Counted from the first letter of the stretch, positions 43,367-53,555 are shown. The stretch: 64,000 bases of DNA from Deltaproteobacteria bacterium (GCA_021848385.1 JAJZUQ010000006.1:1-64000); one strand, 5' to 3'. The notes: generated by a model from the sequence alone, not told the origin. Numbers and translations: made by a program.

Positions 43367-44173
43367 TTAATCCCTGCCCTGCAGCATGATGAACCCCATC
43401 TGTCTTCCTGTATCGCCGCCGTCCCGCCGGTAGGAGAAGAACAGGTCGTGATTGCAGCTGACGCACTGTGTCGCCGTGCTGATGTTCTCCTCGGCAAGGC
43501 CGGATTCCAGGAGATGGCGCCGGTTGGCCGCTGCCAGGTCGAGCGCCCATTTCCCCTTCTCCATCTCCGTGGCGAACAGGTCCCAGCCGGCGCCCCCCTT
43601 CCTGAAGGCCTCCATGACCGGTCCGTCAACCTGGTAGCAACAAGGGCCGACGCCGGGACCGACTGCCGCCTGGATGTCGGCGGGGCGGCTGCCGAACATC
43701 TTCACGAGCGCCTCGACCCCCTTGTGGGCGATAAGGCCGGCGGTTCCTTTCCAGCCGGCATGGAGTGCCGCGACAGCATGCTGCACCGGGTCGAGGAGAA
43801 GAAGTGGCACACAGTCGGCCACGCAGACGCCGATCATCACGCCGGGCTGGTTGGTGACGATGCCGTCAGCTTCCAGTTTGAGAAAGTGGCTGTAATCCGG
43901 ATTGGGGGCGTCGAGCACCAGAAGGTCCACCCCATGGACCTGGTTGACGGTCACGAGTCGCTCCAGCCGGGTGCCGAAGGCCCGTGCCAGGACGCTCCTG
44001 TTTCCCTGGATGCTGTGGGGGGAGTCGAGGGTGTTGGTCCCCAGGTTGAGGGAGTTGTAAGGGGGACGGGAAACACCCTCATGACGGGTGGTGAACCCCT
44101 GGACCGCTATGCCTGTCTTCGCAAGATTCATCGGTTCCAGGTAGTGGACCTTGCCGGTTTTTTTCATTTCCAT
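43367..44173 (-). CDS. pgeF: Peptidoglycan editing factor PgeF (YfiH/laccase-domain family)
   Basis: This 268-residue protein belongs to the YfiH/LACC1 family. In E. coli the family edits mis-made peptidoglycan precursors; family members also act on purine nucleosides. Conserved blocks are FTTRHEGVSRPPYNSLNLG, VHGVDLLVLD, the zinc cysteine and histidines in CVADCVPLLLLDPVQHAVAALHAGWKGT, and GPGVGPCCYQV. The ATG at 44173 follows AAGGAG at 9 bases; two earlier in-frame starts are less good. rluD is just upstream, a common neighbour. Confidence 0.9.
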   Translation of the reverse strand: MEMKKTGKVHYLEPMNLAKTGIAVQGFTTRHEGVSRPPYNSLNLGTNTLDSPHSIQGNRSVLARAFGTRLERLVTVNQVHGVDLLVLDAPNPDYSHFLKLEADGIVTNQPGVMIGVCVADCVPLLLLDPVQHAVAALHAGWKGTAGLIAHKGVEALVKMFGSRPADIQAAVGPGVGPCCYQVDGPVMEAFRKGGAGWDLFATEMEKGKWALDLAAANRRHLLESGLAEENISTATQCVSCNHDLFFSYRRDGGDTGRQMGFIMLQGRD

Positions 44174-44254
44174 ACGATGGTACTCCTTGTCAGCCATTGT
44201 ATTTCGTAGGGGTGTCCCTGTGCGGCTTCCCAAGCCAGGTTACCCACCCTGCCT

Positions 44255-45223
44255 TCATATCGTGTCTGACGCGTGTGATGCTTCCAGATACGCAACGATT
44301 CGCTGCATGTCCGGCGGCAGGTCGGTGTCAAATTCCATGTATTCACCGCTGGTAGGGTGGAGGAAGCCGAGGGTCTTGGCGTGGAGCGCCTGGCGCCCCA
44401 TTTCGCGGATGAGTGTGCGCAACTCCGGGTCGCGAATGCCGGAGAGCCGGCCGGTGCCTCCATAGGTATCGTCTCCCAGCAGAGGGTGGCCAGCCTCGGA
44501 GAGGTGGACACGGATCTGGTGGGTTCGACCGGTCTCCAGCCGGAGCTTGAGCAGGGATACGCCGGCATAGCGTCCCAGGACCTGCCAGTGGGTCACCGCA
44601 TGCTTGCCATGGCGTGCCTTGCCGGACATCCGCTTCCGGTCCGTCGGATGCCGGCCGATGACCGATTCGATCCGTCCCTTGTCCGTCTTGGGAGAGCCGA
44701 AGATCAGGGCCAGGTAGATCCGCTTGATGGTATGTTCCTTGAACTGGTGGGCCAGTGACTGGTGGGATGCATCATGCTTGGCCACCACGATGACCCCCGA
44801 GGTGTCCTTGTCGATCCGGTGCACGATTCCGGGCCGAAGCTCCCCGCCGACACCTGACAGGTCATGACAATGGGCCAGGAGGGCGTTGACCAGGGTGCCG
44901 CTGCTGGTTCCTGCGCCGGGATGGACCACCATGCCGGCCGGTTTGTTGATCACAATCAGGTCCCGGTCCTCGAAAAGGACGGTGAGAGGAATCTCCTCGG
45001 GCGCGGGGGTGGCAGGCACCGGCGGGGGGATGGTGACGACGATCCGTTCTCCCCCCCTCAGCTTGACGGAAGGTTTCTGGACCGAACCCTCTACGGTCAC
45101 CATGCCGGTCTCGATGAGTCGTTGTGCTGCAGCCCGGGTGATCCCGCCGGTCAGCCGCGCCACCACCTGGTCAAGGCGGGCCGGTTCACTGTCCGGTTCA
45201 TAAGTGAATTCGTGTATTTCCAT
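44255..45223 (-). CDS. rluD: Ribosomal large subunit pseudouridine synthase D
   Basis: RluD makes pseudouridines in helix 69 of 23S rRNA. The protein has 322 residues: an S4 RNA-binding domain (RLDQVVARLTGGITRAAAQRLIETGMVTVEG, about 16-46) and the catalytic domain. The catalytic aspartate is D138 in IVHRIDKDTSGVIVVAKHD. LETGRTHQIRVHLSEAGHPLLGDDTYGG is another family block. The neighbour pgeF follows, as in many genomes. Confidence 0.93.
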   Translation of the reverse strand: MEIHEFTYEPDSEPARLDQVVARLTGGITRAAAQRLIETGMVTVEGSVQKPSVKLRGGERIVVTIPPPVPATPAPEEIPLTVLFEDRDLIVINKPAGMVVHPGAGTSSGTLVNALLAHCHDLSGVGGELRPGIVHRIDKDTSGVIVVAKHDASHQSLAHQFKEHTIKRIYLALIFGSPKTDKGRIESVIGRHPTDRKRMSGKARHGKHAVTHWQVLGRYAGVSLLKLRLETGRTHQIRVHLSEAGHPLLGDDTYGGTGRLSGIRDPELRTLIREMGRQALHAKTLGFLHPTSGEYMEFDTDLPPDMQRIVAYLEASHASDTI

Positions 45224-45245
45224 GGAGATTGTCCCGGCTTGAAAT

Positions 45246-45280
45246 AGAAGAAGGCGCGATTCCCTTAACCGCGCCTTCCC
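45246..45280 (-). terminator. Terminator upstream of rluD
   Basis: Stem GAAGGCGCG (45250-45258) / CGCGCCTTC (45270-45278), with a T-rich tail on the minus strand. It ends the transcript of the 87-residue gene. Confidence 0.7.
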
Positions 45281-45302
45281 TGAAATGGATGTTGTTGGAG
45301 AA

Positions 45303-45566
45303 TTACCAGATGGATGACTCGATCTTGCCGGCCCGCTTGATCAGGACATCCACCACGGCGAGCTCGAAAATGTTAGAGGAAGCCAGCTGGGGTTCGACAC
45401 GGGAAACGAAGTGCTGGCGACCCTCTTCCAGCTCTTCGTTCAGGATCTCGAAGATGTTGTCGTTCTTGATCCCCTGCTCCACCTTGTCCCGGTTGTAGAT
45501 GGCGACATCGGAGATGATGGCCCGGGCAAGGCGTCGTGCCTGTTCCGGCTTATCGATGAGACTCAT
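45303..45566 (-). CDS. Small conserved-type protein, function unknown
   Basis: This 87-residue protein is predicted mainly helical: MSLIDKPEQARRLARAIISDVAIYN, then KNDNIFEILNEELEEGRQHFVSRV. It has no cysteines, membrane helix or signal peptide. The second ATG (45566) is chosen because AAAGG abuts the first ATG and lies 6 bases before the second. It is a single gene between terminators. Function unknown. Confidence 0.72.
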   Translation of the reverse strand: MSLIDKPEQARRLARAIISDVAIYNRDKVEQGIKNDNIFEILNEELEEGRQHFVSRVEPQLASSNIFELAVVDVLIKRAGKIESSIW

Positions 45567-45682
45567 GGACATCCTTTCCCCTGCGGGCGTCAGCCGCCCT
45601 CGAATCAGTCCTGTATCTGGCGGTCCGGGGGATTATACACCAAGTATGTTGCCGTATGCCAGTTTTTTCCTCCACGCTGTGG

Positions 45683-47110
45683 TCAGCGGATGCGAAGAGG
45701 AAAGAATATGCTCGAATCACCGCGCTGTACCAGGAGTATCGCGCTCCCGCGCTGTTCCGCCTCTTTCATCGCCCGGCTGTAATCGGCCAGGTTGCCGACC
45801 TTTTTCTGGTTGACGGAGATAATGATGTCTCCCGGTTTAATGCCCGCCTCGGCTGCCGCGCCATCCTCCGCCACACTGCTGACGATGACACCGCTGAGGC
45901 CGCCGGCCTGTCTGTTACGGGGGAGCTCATCCACCGTGAGGCCGAACCGTCCGGTCTGGGCCTCTGTCGAACGCGGTTTGCTTGCCGATGCGCTGTCGGC
46001 GTTGCCTGTTGTCAGGGAGACCCTGAGGGGTTTGCCATCGCGGAAGATCTCTACCTCAACCTGCTGACCGACCGGTGTCTCAGCCACGATGAGCTGGAGC
46101 TGGCGGGAATCCTTGATCTCCTTGCCGGCGAATTTGAGGATGATGTCACCACGGTGGAGTCCTGCCTTTTCGGCCGGACTGCCGGCCATGATATCGCTTA
46201 TCAGCGCACCACGGGGTTTGTCGAGTTTGAACGACTGGGCGATTTCCTGGGTTACGGGCTGAATCGCCACGCCGAGCCAGCCGCGCGTCACGCTCCCTTT
46301 CTTGATGAGTTGCGCCACCACCTGTTTGGCCATGTTGACCGGGATGGCGAATCCGATCCCCTGACCCGCAGCCACGATTGCGGTGTTGATGCCGATTACC
46401 TCACCGTAGATGTTGAGGAGAGGACCCCCCGAATTGCCTGGATTGATGGAGGCGTCGGTCTGGATGAAGTCCTCGTAGGCCTCGATTCCCATGTTGGAGC
46501 GGCCGGTGGCTGAGACCACCCCGACGGTGACGGTCCGGTCAAGTCCGAACGGGTTGCCGATGGCGATGGCCCACTGTCCCACCTGGAGTTTGCTCGAGTC
46601 GCCCAGCACCGCGGCCGGAAGCGGGTTTTTGGCGTTGATCTTTATGACGGCGATGTCGGTCTTGGGATCGCTCCCCACCACCTTGCCACTGTATTCCTCT
46701 TCGTTGGAGAGTTTGACCTTGATGCTTTCGGCGTCGCGCACTACATGGTCGTTGGTGATGATATAACCTTCCTTGTTGATGATGAAACCGGAACCGAGGC
46801 TGTTCTCCCGGCGGTACTGGGGCTTGGGCTGGCGCTCGTCAAAGAAATCGTCGAAGAAGGGGGAGAATTCGAAGAGCGGCTGGACGAGTTTTTTCTTGCT
46901 GACAGTGGAGATGTTGACCACCGACGGATTGACCGCCTTGACCACGTTGGAGAATGCCTGCTGGCTTGCCAGGATATCCTTGGAAACCTCCTTGACCGGG
47001 GCTTCGGCCTGGCGTGACGATTCGGAAAAGAGAGGGGTCTCTTTCTTTTTGCAGGCAGCCAGCGGGAGCACAAGCAGCAACAGACAGATCGACATGCGGG
47101 ACCAGTTCAT
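45683..47110 (-). CDS. DegP/HtrA-type periplasmic serine protease, predicted lipoprotein
   Basis: This 475-residue protease has triad H122 (TNDHVV), D152 (KTDIAVI) and S227 (NPGNSGGPL). Two PDZ domains follow: the first around 275-370 (RGWLGVAIQPVT) and a shorter one near 400-470 (GGLSGVIVSSV, GIKPGDIIISV). The N-terminus (CLLLLVLPLAACKKKE) is a lipoprotein signal with lipidation at C20, whereas classical DegP is soluble. It starts at ATG 47110; the longer frame to 47284 lacks a suitable start context. It is divergent from a cupin regulator. Role: folding-stress proteolysis in the periplasm. Confidence 0.92.
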   Translation of the reverse strand: MNWSRMSICLLLLVLPLAACKKKETPLFSESSRQAEAPVKEVSKDILASQQAFSNVVKAVNPSVVNISTVSKKKLVQPLFEFSPFFDDFFDERQPKPQYRRENSLGSGFIINKEGYIITNDHVVRDAESIKVKLSNEEEYSGKVVGSDPKTDIAVIKINAKNPLPAAVLGDSSKLQVGQWAIAIGNPFGLDRTVTVGVVSATGRSNMGIEAYEDFIQTDASINPGNSGGPLLNIYGEVIGINTAIVAAGQGIGFAIPVNMAKQVVAQLIKKGSVTRGWLGVAIQPVTQEIAQSFKLDKPRGALISDIMAGSPAEKAGLHRGDIILKFAGKEIKDSRQLQLIVAETPVGQQVEVEIFRDGKPLRVSLTTGNADSASASKPRSTEAQTGRFGLTVDELPRNRQAGGLSGVIVSSVAEDGAAAEAGIKPGDIIISVNQKKVGNLADYSRAMKEAEQRGSAILLVQRGDSSIFFPLRIR

Positions 47111-47298
47111 GATAAAACCTCGTGAATACGTTGTGTTACGTCGGCTTTTTGAAAGGTTAGCCAAAATCTGCTGCAATGTCAATCCGCATTTGAGGCAGGG
47201 GTGAAAATCGCCCTTGACGTTGGGGCCCCTTTTGCATATACCTGAATTCTGAAGTCTTCTAGAGCAAGGAGTCTCTTGCCACATACAAGGAGCCGGGT

Positions 47299-47889
47299 GT
47301 GACGGATATTAAAACTGAACTGAAGGATCTGCGGCTGGGGGAAAAGATCAGGAGGCTCCGCCAGGAGCGGCGCTTTACCCTGCAGGAACTGTCCGAACTG
47401 TCGGGGCTTTCCAAGCCGCTTCTGTCCCAGATCGAAAACGACCAGGTGATGCCCCCCCTTGCAACCCTCCTGCGGATTGCAAAGGGGCTCAGGGTGGGGA
47501 TTCACTATTTCTTCGAGGAAGAGGGGGACCGGCAGAAATATGTTCTCGTCCGCGGAGAGCAGGTGGCGGCAACGCCGCGCCGCCCCAACAGCGATGTCAC
47601 CGGCGGCTACCTGTACCGGACCCTTGCCCCCGGAATCCGCCAGAAACACATGGAGCCGTTCCTTGTGGAGTTCGAACTTACCACCTGGGATGACAGCCAC
47701 TTCTACCGGCACGAGGGTGAGGAGTTCCTCTACATCGTTGAGGGTGAATTGGAGTTTCATTTCGGCAGCGAGATCATGCGCCTCCTGCCGGGGGACAGTG
47801 TCTACTACGATTCGTCGGAGCCCCATGGCTACCTCTCGGTGGGTGAGGTACGGGCAAAGGCGGTGGCGGTGCTTTATTCGAAGGGATGA
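47299..47889 (+). CDS. XRE-family regulator with cupin domain
   Basis: This 196-residue transcription factor has an N-terminal helix-turn-helix (IRRLRQERRFTLQELSELSGLSKPLLSQIENDQVMPPLATLLRIAKGL, about 15-63) and a C-terminal cupin_2 fold (FYRHEGEEFLYIVEGELEFHFG, LPGDSVYYDSSEPHGYL). Members sense small metabolites through the cupin pocket. It starts with GTG at 47299. It is divergent from the htrA gene (188 bases apart), which could be a target, but no operator is evident. Confidence 0.9.
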   Translation: MTDIKTELKDLRLGEKIRRLRQERRFTLQELSELSGLSKPLLSQIENDQVMPPLATLLRIAKGLRVGIHYFFEEEGDRQKYVLVRGEQVAATPRRPNSDVTGGYLYRTLAPGIRQKHMEPFLVEFELTTWDDSHFYRHEGEEFLYIVEGELEFHFGSEIMRLLPGDSVYYDSSEPHGYLSVGEVRAKAVAVLYSKG

Positions 47890-47920
47890 GGCAGGGACCG
47901 GGGATTGGTGAAAAGTGAAA

Positions 47921-47948
47921 AGGGGTGGCGCAGGCCGCCCCTCTTTTA
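47921..47948 (+). terminator. Terminator after the cupin regulator
   Basis: Stem AGGGGTGGC / GCCGCCCCT, then CTTTTATTTT. It overlaps the last bases of the convergent PilZ gene. Confidence 0.65.
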
Positions 47949-48266
47949 TTTTCTGCGCCCCAGAATGGCGGTGAACTCCTTGATGATCTGCAGTTCTTTC
48001 GGTCCGGGGTCAGTGAAGCGGAGTCCCATGCCGGCGGTCGGCTCCAGTTGGCTCCAGACCACCTCTGCTGTGATACTGACCGGTGCCGCATCCTTGGGGG
48101 TGAAAAACTGAAGCGTGACGACACGTCCAACCGGGAACGGTTCATCGGTGTTGATGCAGACCCCCCCCTCGGACAGGTCGAAGGTATGGAAACAGGAGGC
48201 GCTGTCCATTTCCACCAGCCAGCATCCAACCTGTACTGCTATCCGCTTGCACGCCCGCTCTTCCAC
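47946..48266 (-). CDS. PilZ-domain protein
   Basis: This 106-residue protein has a single PilZ-like barrel: RIAVQVGCWLVEMD, then FDLSEGGVCINTDEPFPVGRVVTLQFF and GMGLRFTDPGP. PilZ domains bind cyclic di-GMP through RxxxR and (D/N)xSxxG. Here DLSEGG is present, but the arginine motif is reduced (CKRIAVQ), so ligand binding is uncertain. It follows a 63-residue gene by 3 bases on the opposite side. Two diguanylate cyclases lie elsewhere in the window. Confidence 0.72.
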   Translation of the reverse strand: MEERACKRIAVQVGCWLVEMDSASCFHTFDLSEGGVCINTDEPFPVGRVVTLQFFTPKDAAPVSITAEVVWSQLEPTAGMGLRFTDPGPKELQIIKEFTAILGRRK

Positions 48267-48269
48267 GCT

Positions 48270-48461
48270 TTAGATCTCTTCGCAGTCGGCCGGGTCCCAG
48301 CTGTCCAACTGGCCGTTTTCCAGCTTCACCTGGATGGTGCCACCTTCAATGGTGCAGCCGAAGGAGAGACCTGTTTCGCCGGTCTTGAGGTTTTTCAGGC
48401 GGACCGGTTCGTCCTTGCGCTCAGTCCGGTTACATACGGCAACATGCTCGGATTCTTTCAT
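48270..48461 (-). CDS. Small conserved-type protein, function unknown
   Basis: This 63-residue protein is beta-rich: VRLKNLKTGETGLSFGCTIEGGTIQVKLENGQLDSWDPADCEEI. Three cysteines lie at 10, 36 and 60. AAAAGGAG precedes the ATG at 48461. The PilZ gene begins 3 bases after its stop, so both are probably one transcript. I cannot assign a family. Confidence 0.65.
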   Translation of the reverse strand: MKESEHVAVCNRTERKDEPVRLKNLKTGETGLSFGCTIEGGTIQVKLENGQLDSWDPADCEEI

Positions 48462-48553
48462 GGGGTGTCTCCTTTTGACCATTTCTCCAGAAATAGTAGC
48501 ACGGCACCGGGGCAATGCAAGCACGGGCACGGCATGCCGTACCCACTGCGGAA

Positions 48554-49147
48554 TTATATCTCCTCCCCGCTTTGCACCTGCACTTTGACCACCTGGACAC
48601 AGCGGTTTCCAGTCAGTTCCCGGTAGAGCCGGGAGAGGAATCGGACAGTCACCAGTTTGTGGATGGACGCCTGGGTCATGCGGTAGAGCCATTTGCGGAG
48701 TGGCGAGGGGTTGCTGCTGCCGAGAAGGAGAGGGGAGTAGTCGCTGAGCCGGAGGGTCACCTTGATGCCGTCAGGGGTGGGTTCAGCGAGGAAGGCCAGC
48801 TCCCCCCGCCCGCACTGGTCTCTCTGGACGAGCACCCCTCCGCGGATGGCGAGGGTAAGGATATCGTCTCCCTGGCGGAGGGGCGGATTGAAGCGAAGGA
48901 GAGCACAGGTCGTCCCGAGGAGCCGGAATTCGATCCCTGTCTCGGTCCGGGCCGGCCGGATCAGACCGAGGGTGAAGCGGCGGATGTGGACAAGATACCT
49001 CTCCAGCAACGCGACGGGGGTCAGCAGGGGTGCATGGACGGCAGGCATGACCATCCACTGGATGGAAAAGACCGCGGCACCCTCCAGGAGTACCTGCTGG
49101 CAGGCGATGGCGCTTTCCGGAAGCGGTTTTGTTTCCGTTGATTCCAT
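48554..49147 (-). CDS. Uncharacterised 197-residue protein
   Basis: Not recognised. It has no signal peptide or clear membrane helix; an aliphatic stretch VVIQWMVMPAV-like segment (near 28-44) and a beta-rich centre (GDDILTLAIRGGVLVQRD, IKVTLRLSDYSP) are visible. The C-terminal 50 residues (LRKWLYRMTQASIHKLVTVRFLSRLY) look amphipathic and basic, as in membrane-surface proteins. It lies 92 bases upstream of the 63-residue gene on the same strand. Function unknown. Confidence 0.65.
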   Translation of the reverse strand: MESTETKPLPESAIACQQVLLEGAAVFSIQWMVMPAVHAPLLTPVALLERYLVHIRRFTLGLIRPARTETGIEFRLLGTTCALLRFNPPLRQGDDILTLAIRGGVLVQRDQCGRGELAFLAEPTPDGIKVTLRLSDYSPLLLGSSNPSPLRKWLYRMTQASIHKLVTVRFLSRLYRELTGNRCVQVVKVQVQSGEEI

Positions 49148-49362
49148 TGCGTTAAGGTACTATGACCGGTAGTGATCGTCAATGGAATCGGGGGAGGTCA
49201 ACTTTTACTTCCACGTCTCGCCCCCTTGCTTTTCCATCGAAATGTGTACAATTAACCAGTGGCGGCGGTAAGGATAGGCCTTGCGGAAGAATAGAAAACC
49301 GCTTAGAATTACTTCACTTAATCGGATCAAATCATTTTATTCAAGTGGTCAGGGAGGAGCGC

Positions 49363-50019
49363 ATGAAGAAAAAGATCGGTGTGGTGCTTTCGGGGTGCGG
49401 GGTGTATGACGGCAGCGAGATCCATGAGGCGGTCTGCACGCTGCTTGCCATCGACAGGAACGGAGCGGAGGCGGTCTGCATGGCCCCCGACCTTGCGCTG
49501 GACGAGGTGAACCACCTGACGGGTCAAGCGACCGGCGCGAAACGGAACGTGCTGGTCGAGTCGGCCCGCATCGCCCGTGGCAAGATTCGCAATATCGCCG
49601 AGGTGAAGGCAACCGACCTGGATGCGGTCATTTTTCCCGGTGGTTTCGGGGCGGCCAAGAACCTCTGCAACTTTGCCGTGAAGGGGGCGGACGCGACCGT
49701 CCACCCCGAAGTGGCCCGGCTGTTGCGGGAGATAGCGGCGGCGAAAAAGCCGATCGGCGCCATCTGCATTGCCCCTGCCCTGATTGCTGCCACCCTGGGG
49801 AAGGAATACAAACCGAAGGTGACCATTGGCAACGATGCGGGGACTGCCGCGGCCATCCAACAGACGGGAAGCGAGCACGTCTCGTGTCCGGTCACCGAGT
49901 TTGTGGTGGACACGGCGAACAAGATTGTTTCGACCCCCGCTTATATGCTGGCCGAGCGGATTTCCGAAACGGCCGAGGGGATCGAGAAGACGGTAAAGGC
50001 GGTCATCGGCCTGATCTGA
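49363..50019 (+). CDS. elbB: ElbB-like isoprenoid biosynthesis glyoxalase (DJ-1/PfpI superfamily)
   Basis: This 218-residue protein belongs to the ElbB branch of the DJ-1/PfpI fold. It starts KKIGVVLSGCGVYDGSEIHEAV. The family cysteine is in the nucleophile elbow GAICIAPALIAA, with LDAVIFPGGFGAAKNLCNFA before it. E. coli ElbB shows glyoxalase activity; its link to isoprenoids is historical. Start 49363 follows GGGAGGAGC; the upstream in-frame region to 49162 lacks a ribosome site. Confidence 0.92.
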   Translation: MKKKIGVVLSGCGVYDGSEIHEAVCTLLAIDRNGAEAVCMAPDLALDEVNHLTGQATGAKRNVLVESARIARGKIRNIAEVKATDLDAVIFPGGFGAAKNLCNFAVKGADATVHPEVARLLREIAAAKKPIGAICIAPALIAATLGKEYKPKVTIGNDAGTAAAIQQTGSEHVSCPVTEFVVDTANKIVSTPAYMLAERISETAEGIEKTVKAVIGLI

Positions 50020-50153
50020 ACCCGTAATGCGTCAACGGGGAACTTTGCCCGCTGTTCCGGTCAGTTATGAACTTGAACTTGCCAGCCGGATGGAGGTTGG
50101 GGTAGAATCCGCTTCAAATGTAAAACAACATTAATGTAAGAAAGGAGTACGCA

Positions 50154-50753
50154 ATGAAAAAGATCTGTTTGTTTACCTGTCTTGCACTTGTTATTGCACT
50201 GACCACCGGTACCGCCATGGCCGATTCCATCAAGGGGAAGGTAGGGGTTACCGGCCGGCTCGGCTTTGTCGTTCCGAGTGATGGCGTTTATGCGAGCGGA
50301 TCAAACCTGAACGATTACCGGTCGAATGTCGGTATCGTCTATGGCGGTGGTTTTCTCTATGGGGTCGACCAGAACTGGGCCGCTGAGCTCGACATTACCA
50401 ACAGTCATTTCGACCTGGATCATTTTGGGGGTACCGGGCCCTCTGCCGATATGATCAACATCGCGATGGGGGCACAGTACCGCTTCATCCCCCAGGAAAA
50501 GCTCGTTCCCTATATCGGATTCGGACTCGATGTCCTGGTCAACGACCTGGATGGTTTCGATGTGGACCCTACGGTTGCGGCCCACGTTTCCGGCGGTGTT
50601 GACTATTTCCTCCGCAAGAACCTTGCCCTGACTGCCGAGGCGAAAATCGTCGCCGGACAGGAGGCTGATATCAAGTACAACGGCGATAGGGTGGGCCGTT
50701 TCAGTACCACCAATTTCAACACCACCTTCGGGGTCCGTTTCTTCTTCAACTGA
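50154..50753 (+). CDS. Outer-membrane beta-barrel protein (OmpA/OmpW-like)
   Basis: This 199-residue protein has a signal peptide (MKKICLFTCLALVIALTTGTAMA) and then alternating strands rich in Gly and aromatics (KGKVGVTGRLGFVVPS, YRFIPQEKLVPYIGFGLDVLV). It ends TTFGVRFFFN, a typical C-terminal barrel signal. About eight strands fit. AGAAAGGAG precedes the ATG. Single gene with its own terminator. Specific function unknown. Confidence 0.85.
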   Translation: MKKICLFTCLALVIALTTGTAMADSIKGKVGVTGRLGFVVPSDGVYASGSNLNDYRSNVGIVYGGGFLYGVDQNWAAELDITNSHFDLDHFGGTGPSADMINIAMGAQYRFIPQEKLVPYIGFGLDVLVNDLDGFDVDPTVAAHVSGGVDYFLRKNLALTAEAKIVAGQEADIKYNGDRVGRFSTTNFNTTFGVRFFFN

Positions 50754-50773
50754 GCAGACGTAGTTCCAGACTC

Positions 50774-50804
50774 AAAAAGGCGGCCTCACTGGCCGCCTTT
50801 TTTG
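50774..50804 (+). terminator. Terminator after the beta-barrel gene
   Basis: Perfect stem AAAAAGGCGGCC (50774-50785) / GGCCGCCTTTTT (50791-50802), then Ts. Its stem core is repeated at 51606-51633. Confidence 0.88.
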
Positions 50805-51142
50805 TCTCCTGAAGGGAACGTCCCCGTAGTTCCGAATATGTATGTATGAATTTTTTGCAGAAATGCATAAAGTTTGACCAGGATTTTGCATGTGTGCAAT
50901 CGGGGAGCTGGTAGGCGTGGGCCTTTATCCTTTGCCCGGGTTGGGGAGCGAGGAGCTGCTGCCGGTGAAAAAGAGCCTTAACACACTATGCATAATTTTT
51001 ATGTGCAGTATAATAATCGCATACATCATGCACCGGTGACCCCCTGTTTTCAGTCGGCACGATTTATGTAAAAGAGAAGATATCTCTTGCGGTTTCCGTC
51101 AGATAACGGAAGGCGCGACCAGCTGACAGGCGAGGTGATGAT
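50805..51142. other. Non-coding gap upstream of the 145-residue gene
   Basis: A good -10 box TATAAT is at 51009-51014 without a clear -35. A short hairpin TTCCGT/ACGGAA is at 51093-51110, and a GGCGAGGTG site just before the start. No gene supported. Confidence 0.4.
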
Positions 51143-51580
51143 ATGGATACCCGGACAATCGATGAGGCCATTGACAAGTATGTTCATGAACGGATGGAGA
51201 AGGGGAAAAAGAAGGCGGTCGAGCGGTTTCTCTCCTATGTCTACCTGCGGCACGGGGGGGAAGAATTTCGCGAGTACATGAAAAAGGTCGGAAGCCTCTC
51301 CCGCTACTACATGGACTTCCTCAGGGTGATGGAGAATCCCTTCCGGGGACCCGAGATGGCGTGGCTCGCATCCATGCTGGTCATCGGCGCATTCAGTTGC
51401 TACCTCATGAGCGTTGATGATGAAAAGTACGTGGGAATATGCATCTTCGCGGGGACTATCGTCCATGGGTGGGCGCTGATCCGCCTTGTGTTGAAGAAGT
51501 GGAGCGATGTCGGGGTGATGATCGCTATCTATCGGGAGATAGCGGAGATTGCCGACCACGAAATTTCAACCCCGGCTTGA
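51143..51580 (+). CDS. Uncharacterised two-helix membrane protein
   Basis: This 145-residue protein has a charged helical N-terminal half (EAIDKYVHERMEKGKKKAVERFLSYVYLRHGGEEFREYMKK) and two hydrophobic helices (about 74-92 and 97-115), followed by a charged tail. No known family recognised. It is a single gene between two near-identical terminators. Start 51143 follows GGCGAGG. Confidence 0.7.
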   Translation: MDTRTIDEAIDKYVHERMEKGKKKAVERFLSYVYLRHGGEEFREYMKKVGSLSRYYMDFLRVMENPFRGPEMAWLASMLVIGAFSCYLMSVDDEKYVGICIFAGTIVHGWALIRLVLKKWSDVGVMIAIYREIAEIADHEISTPA

Positions 51581-51605
51581 CGGGAAAAAGAGACGCAACG
51601 CAGGG

Positions 51606-51634
51606 AAAAGGCGGCCATCTGGCCGCCTTTTTTG
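51606..51634 (+). terminator. Terminator after the 145-residue gene
   Basis: Stem AAAAGGCGGCC (51606-51616) / GGCCGCCTTTT (51621-51631), then Ts. Confidence 0.88.
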
Positions 51635-51695
51635 TTTGGACGGGGGGATTAAATTTGATATAGTTGCACCTCTTTCCCATTACCATGGGGATTTC

Positions 51696-51762
51696 AGGAA
51701 GAATTACGACGAAATAGCTCTCATGTAATCATTCCGGCAGTATTCAACTGCCGTTTTCAGGT
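51696..51762. repeat. Solo arm of the E1 palindromic insert (E3)
   Basis: AGAATTACGACGAAATA ... CAGTATTCAACTGCCG matches 28565-28619 closely, followed in both by TTTTCAGG. The inverted partner arm is absent here. It lies between the terminator and gatA. Confidence 0.75.
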
Positions 51763-51794
51763 TGAATTGAATTTGATTCTAAGTGGAGAAAACG

Positions 51795-53247
<1,453 letters not shown>

Positions 53248-53252
<5 letters not shown>

Positions 53253-53497
53253 CAGGGATATTCAGGATAATCAGGATTAAAGGCGGGATTAACAGTCAAG
53301 GACAGGAAAACTGTCTCCTGTTTTGATTAGGACAGAAGCTGGCTTTTATCCCCCAAGTATCCGTTGGTACTTCTTTCTGCAGTATCTCGTCCGGAAGTAT
53401 GGGCACCCATAAACGAATTGATTAGGTTGATTTACAAATACAAAAAATTATGCAGGTTGGTCTCTTATCCTGAATATCCTGATTATCCAACTGTTAA
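53248..53497. repeat. Intergenic inverted-repeat element, family A copy 2
   Basis: The left arm TTTAACAGGGATATTCAGG... starts on the gatA stop codon (TAA 53250-53252). The right arm (53463-53497) has TTATCCTGAATATCCTGATT and ends CTGTTAA. The 180-base centre carries no gene. Confidence 0.8.
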
Positions 53498-53555
53498 AAG
53501 TATTCAGGTTTTATCCCGTTCATCGTCTCCATCCTTGTTACAAAGAGGTTTTAAA

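Noticed and set aside
50860-50945. Possible sigma-54 promoter (TGGGCC ... TTTGC)
   Set aside because: The GG to GC spacing is 12, not the required 10.
50805-51142. Cyclic di-GMP (GEMM) riboswitch
   Set aside because: The conserved core of the class I fold could not be found.
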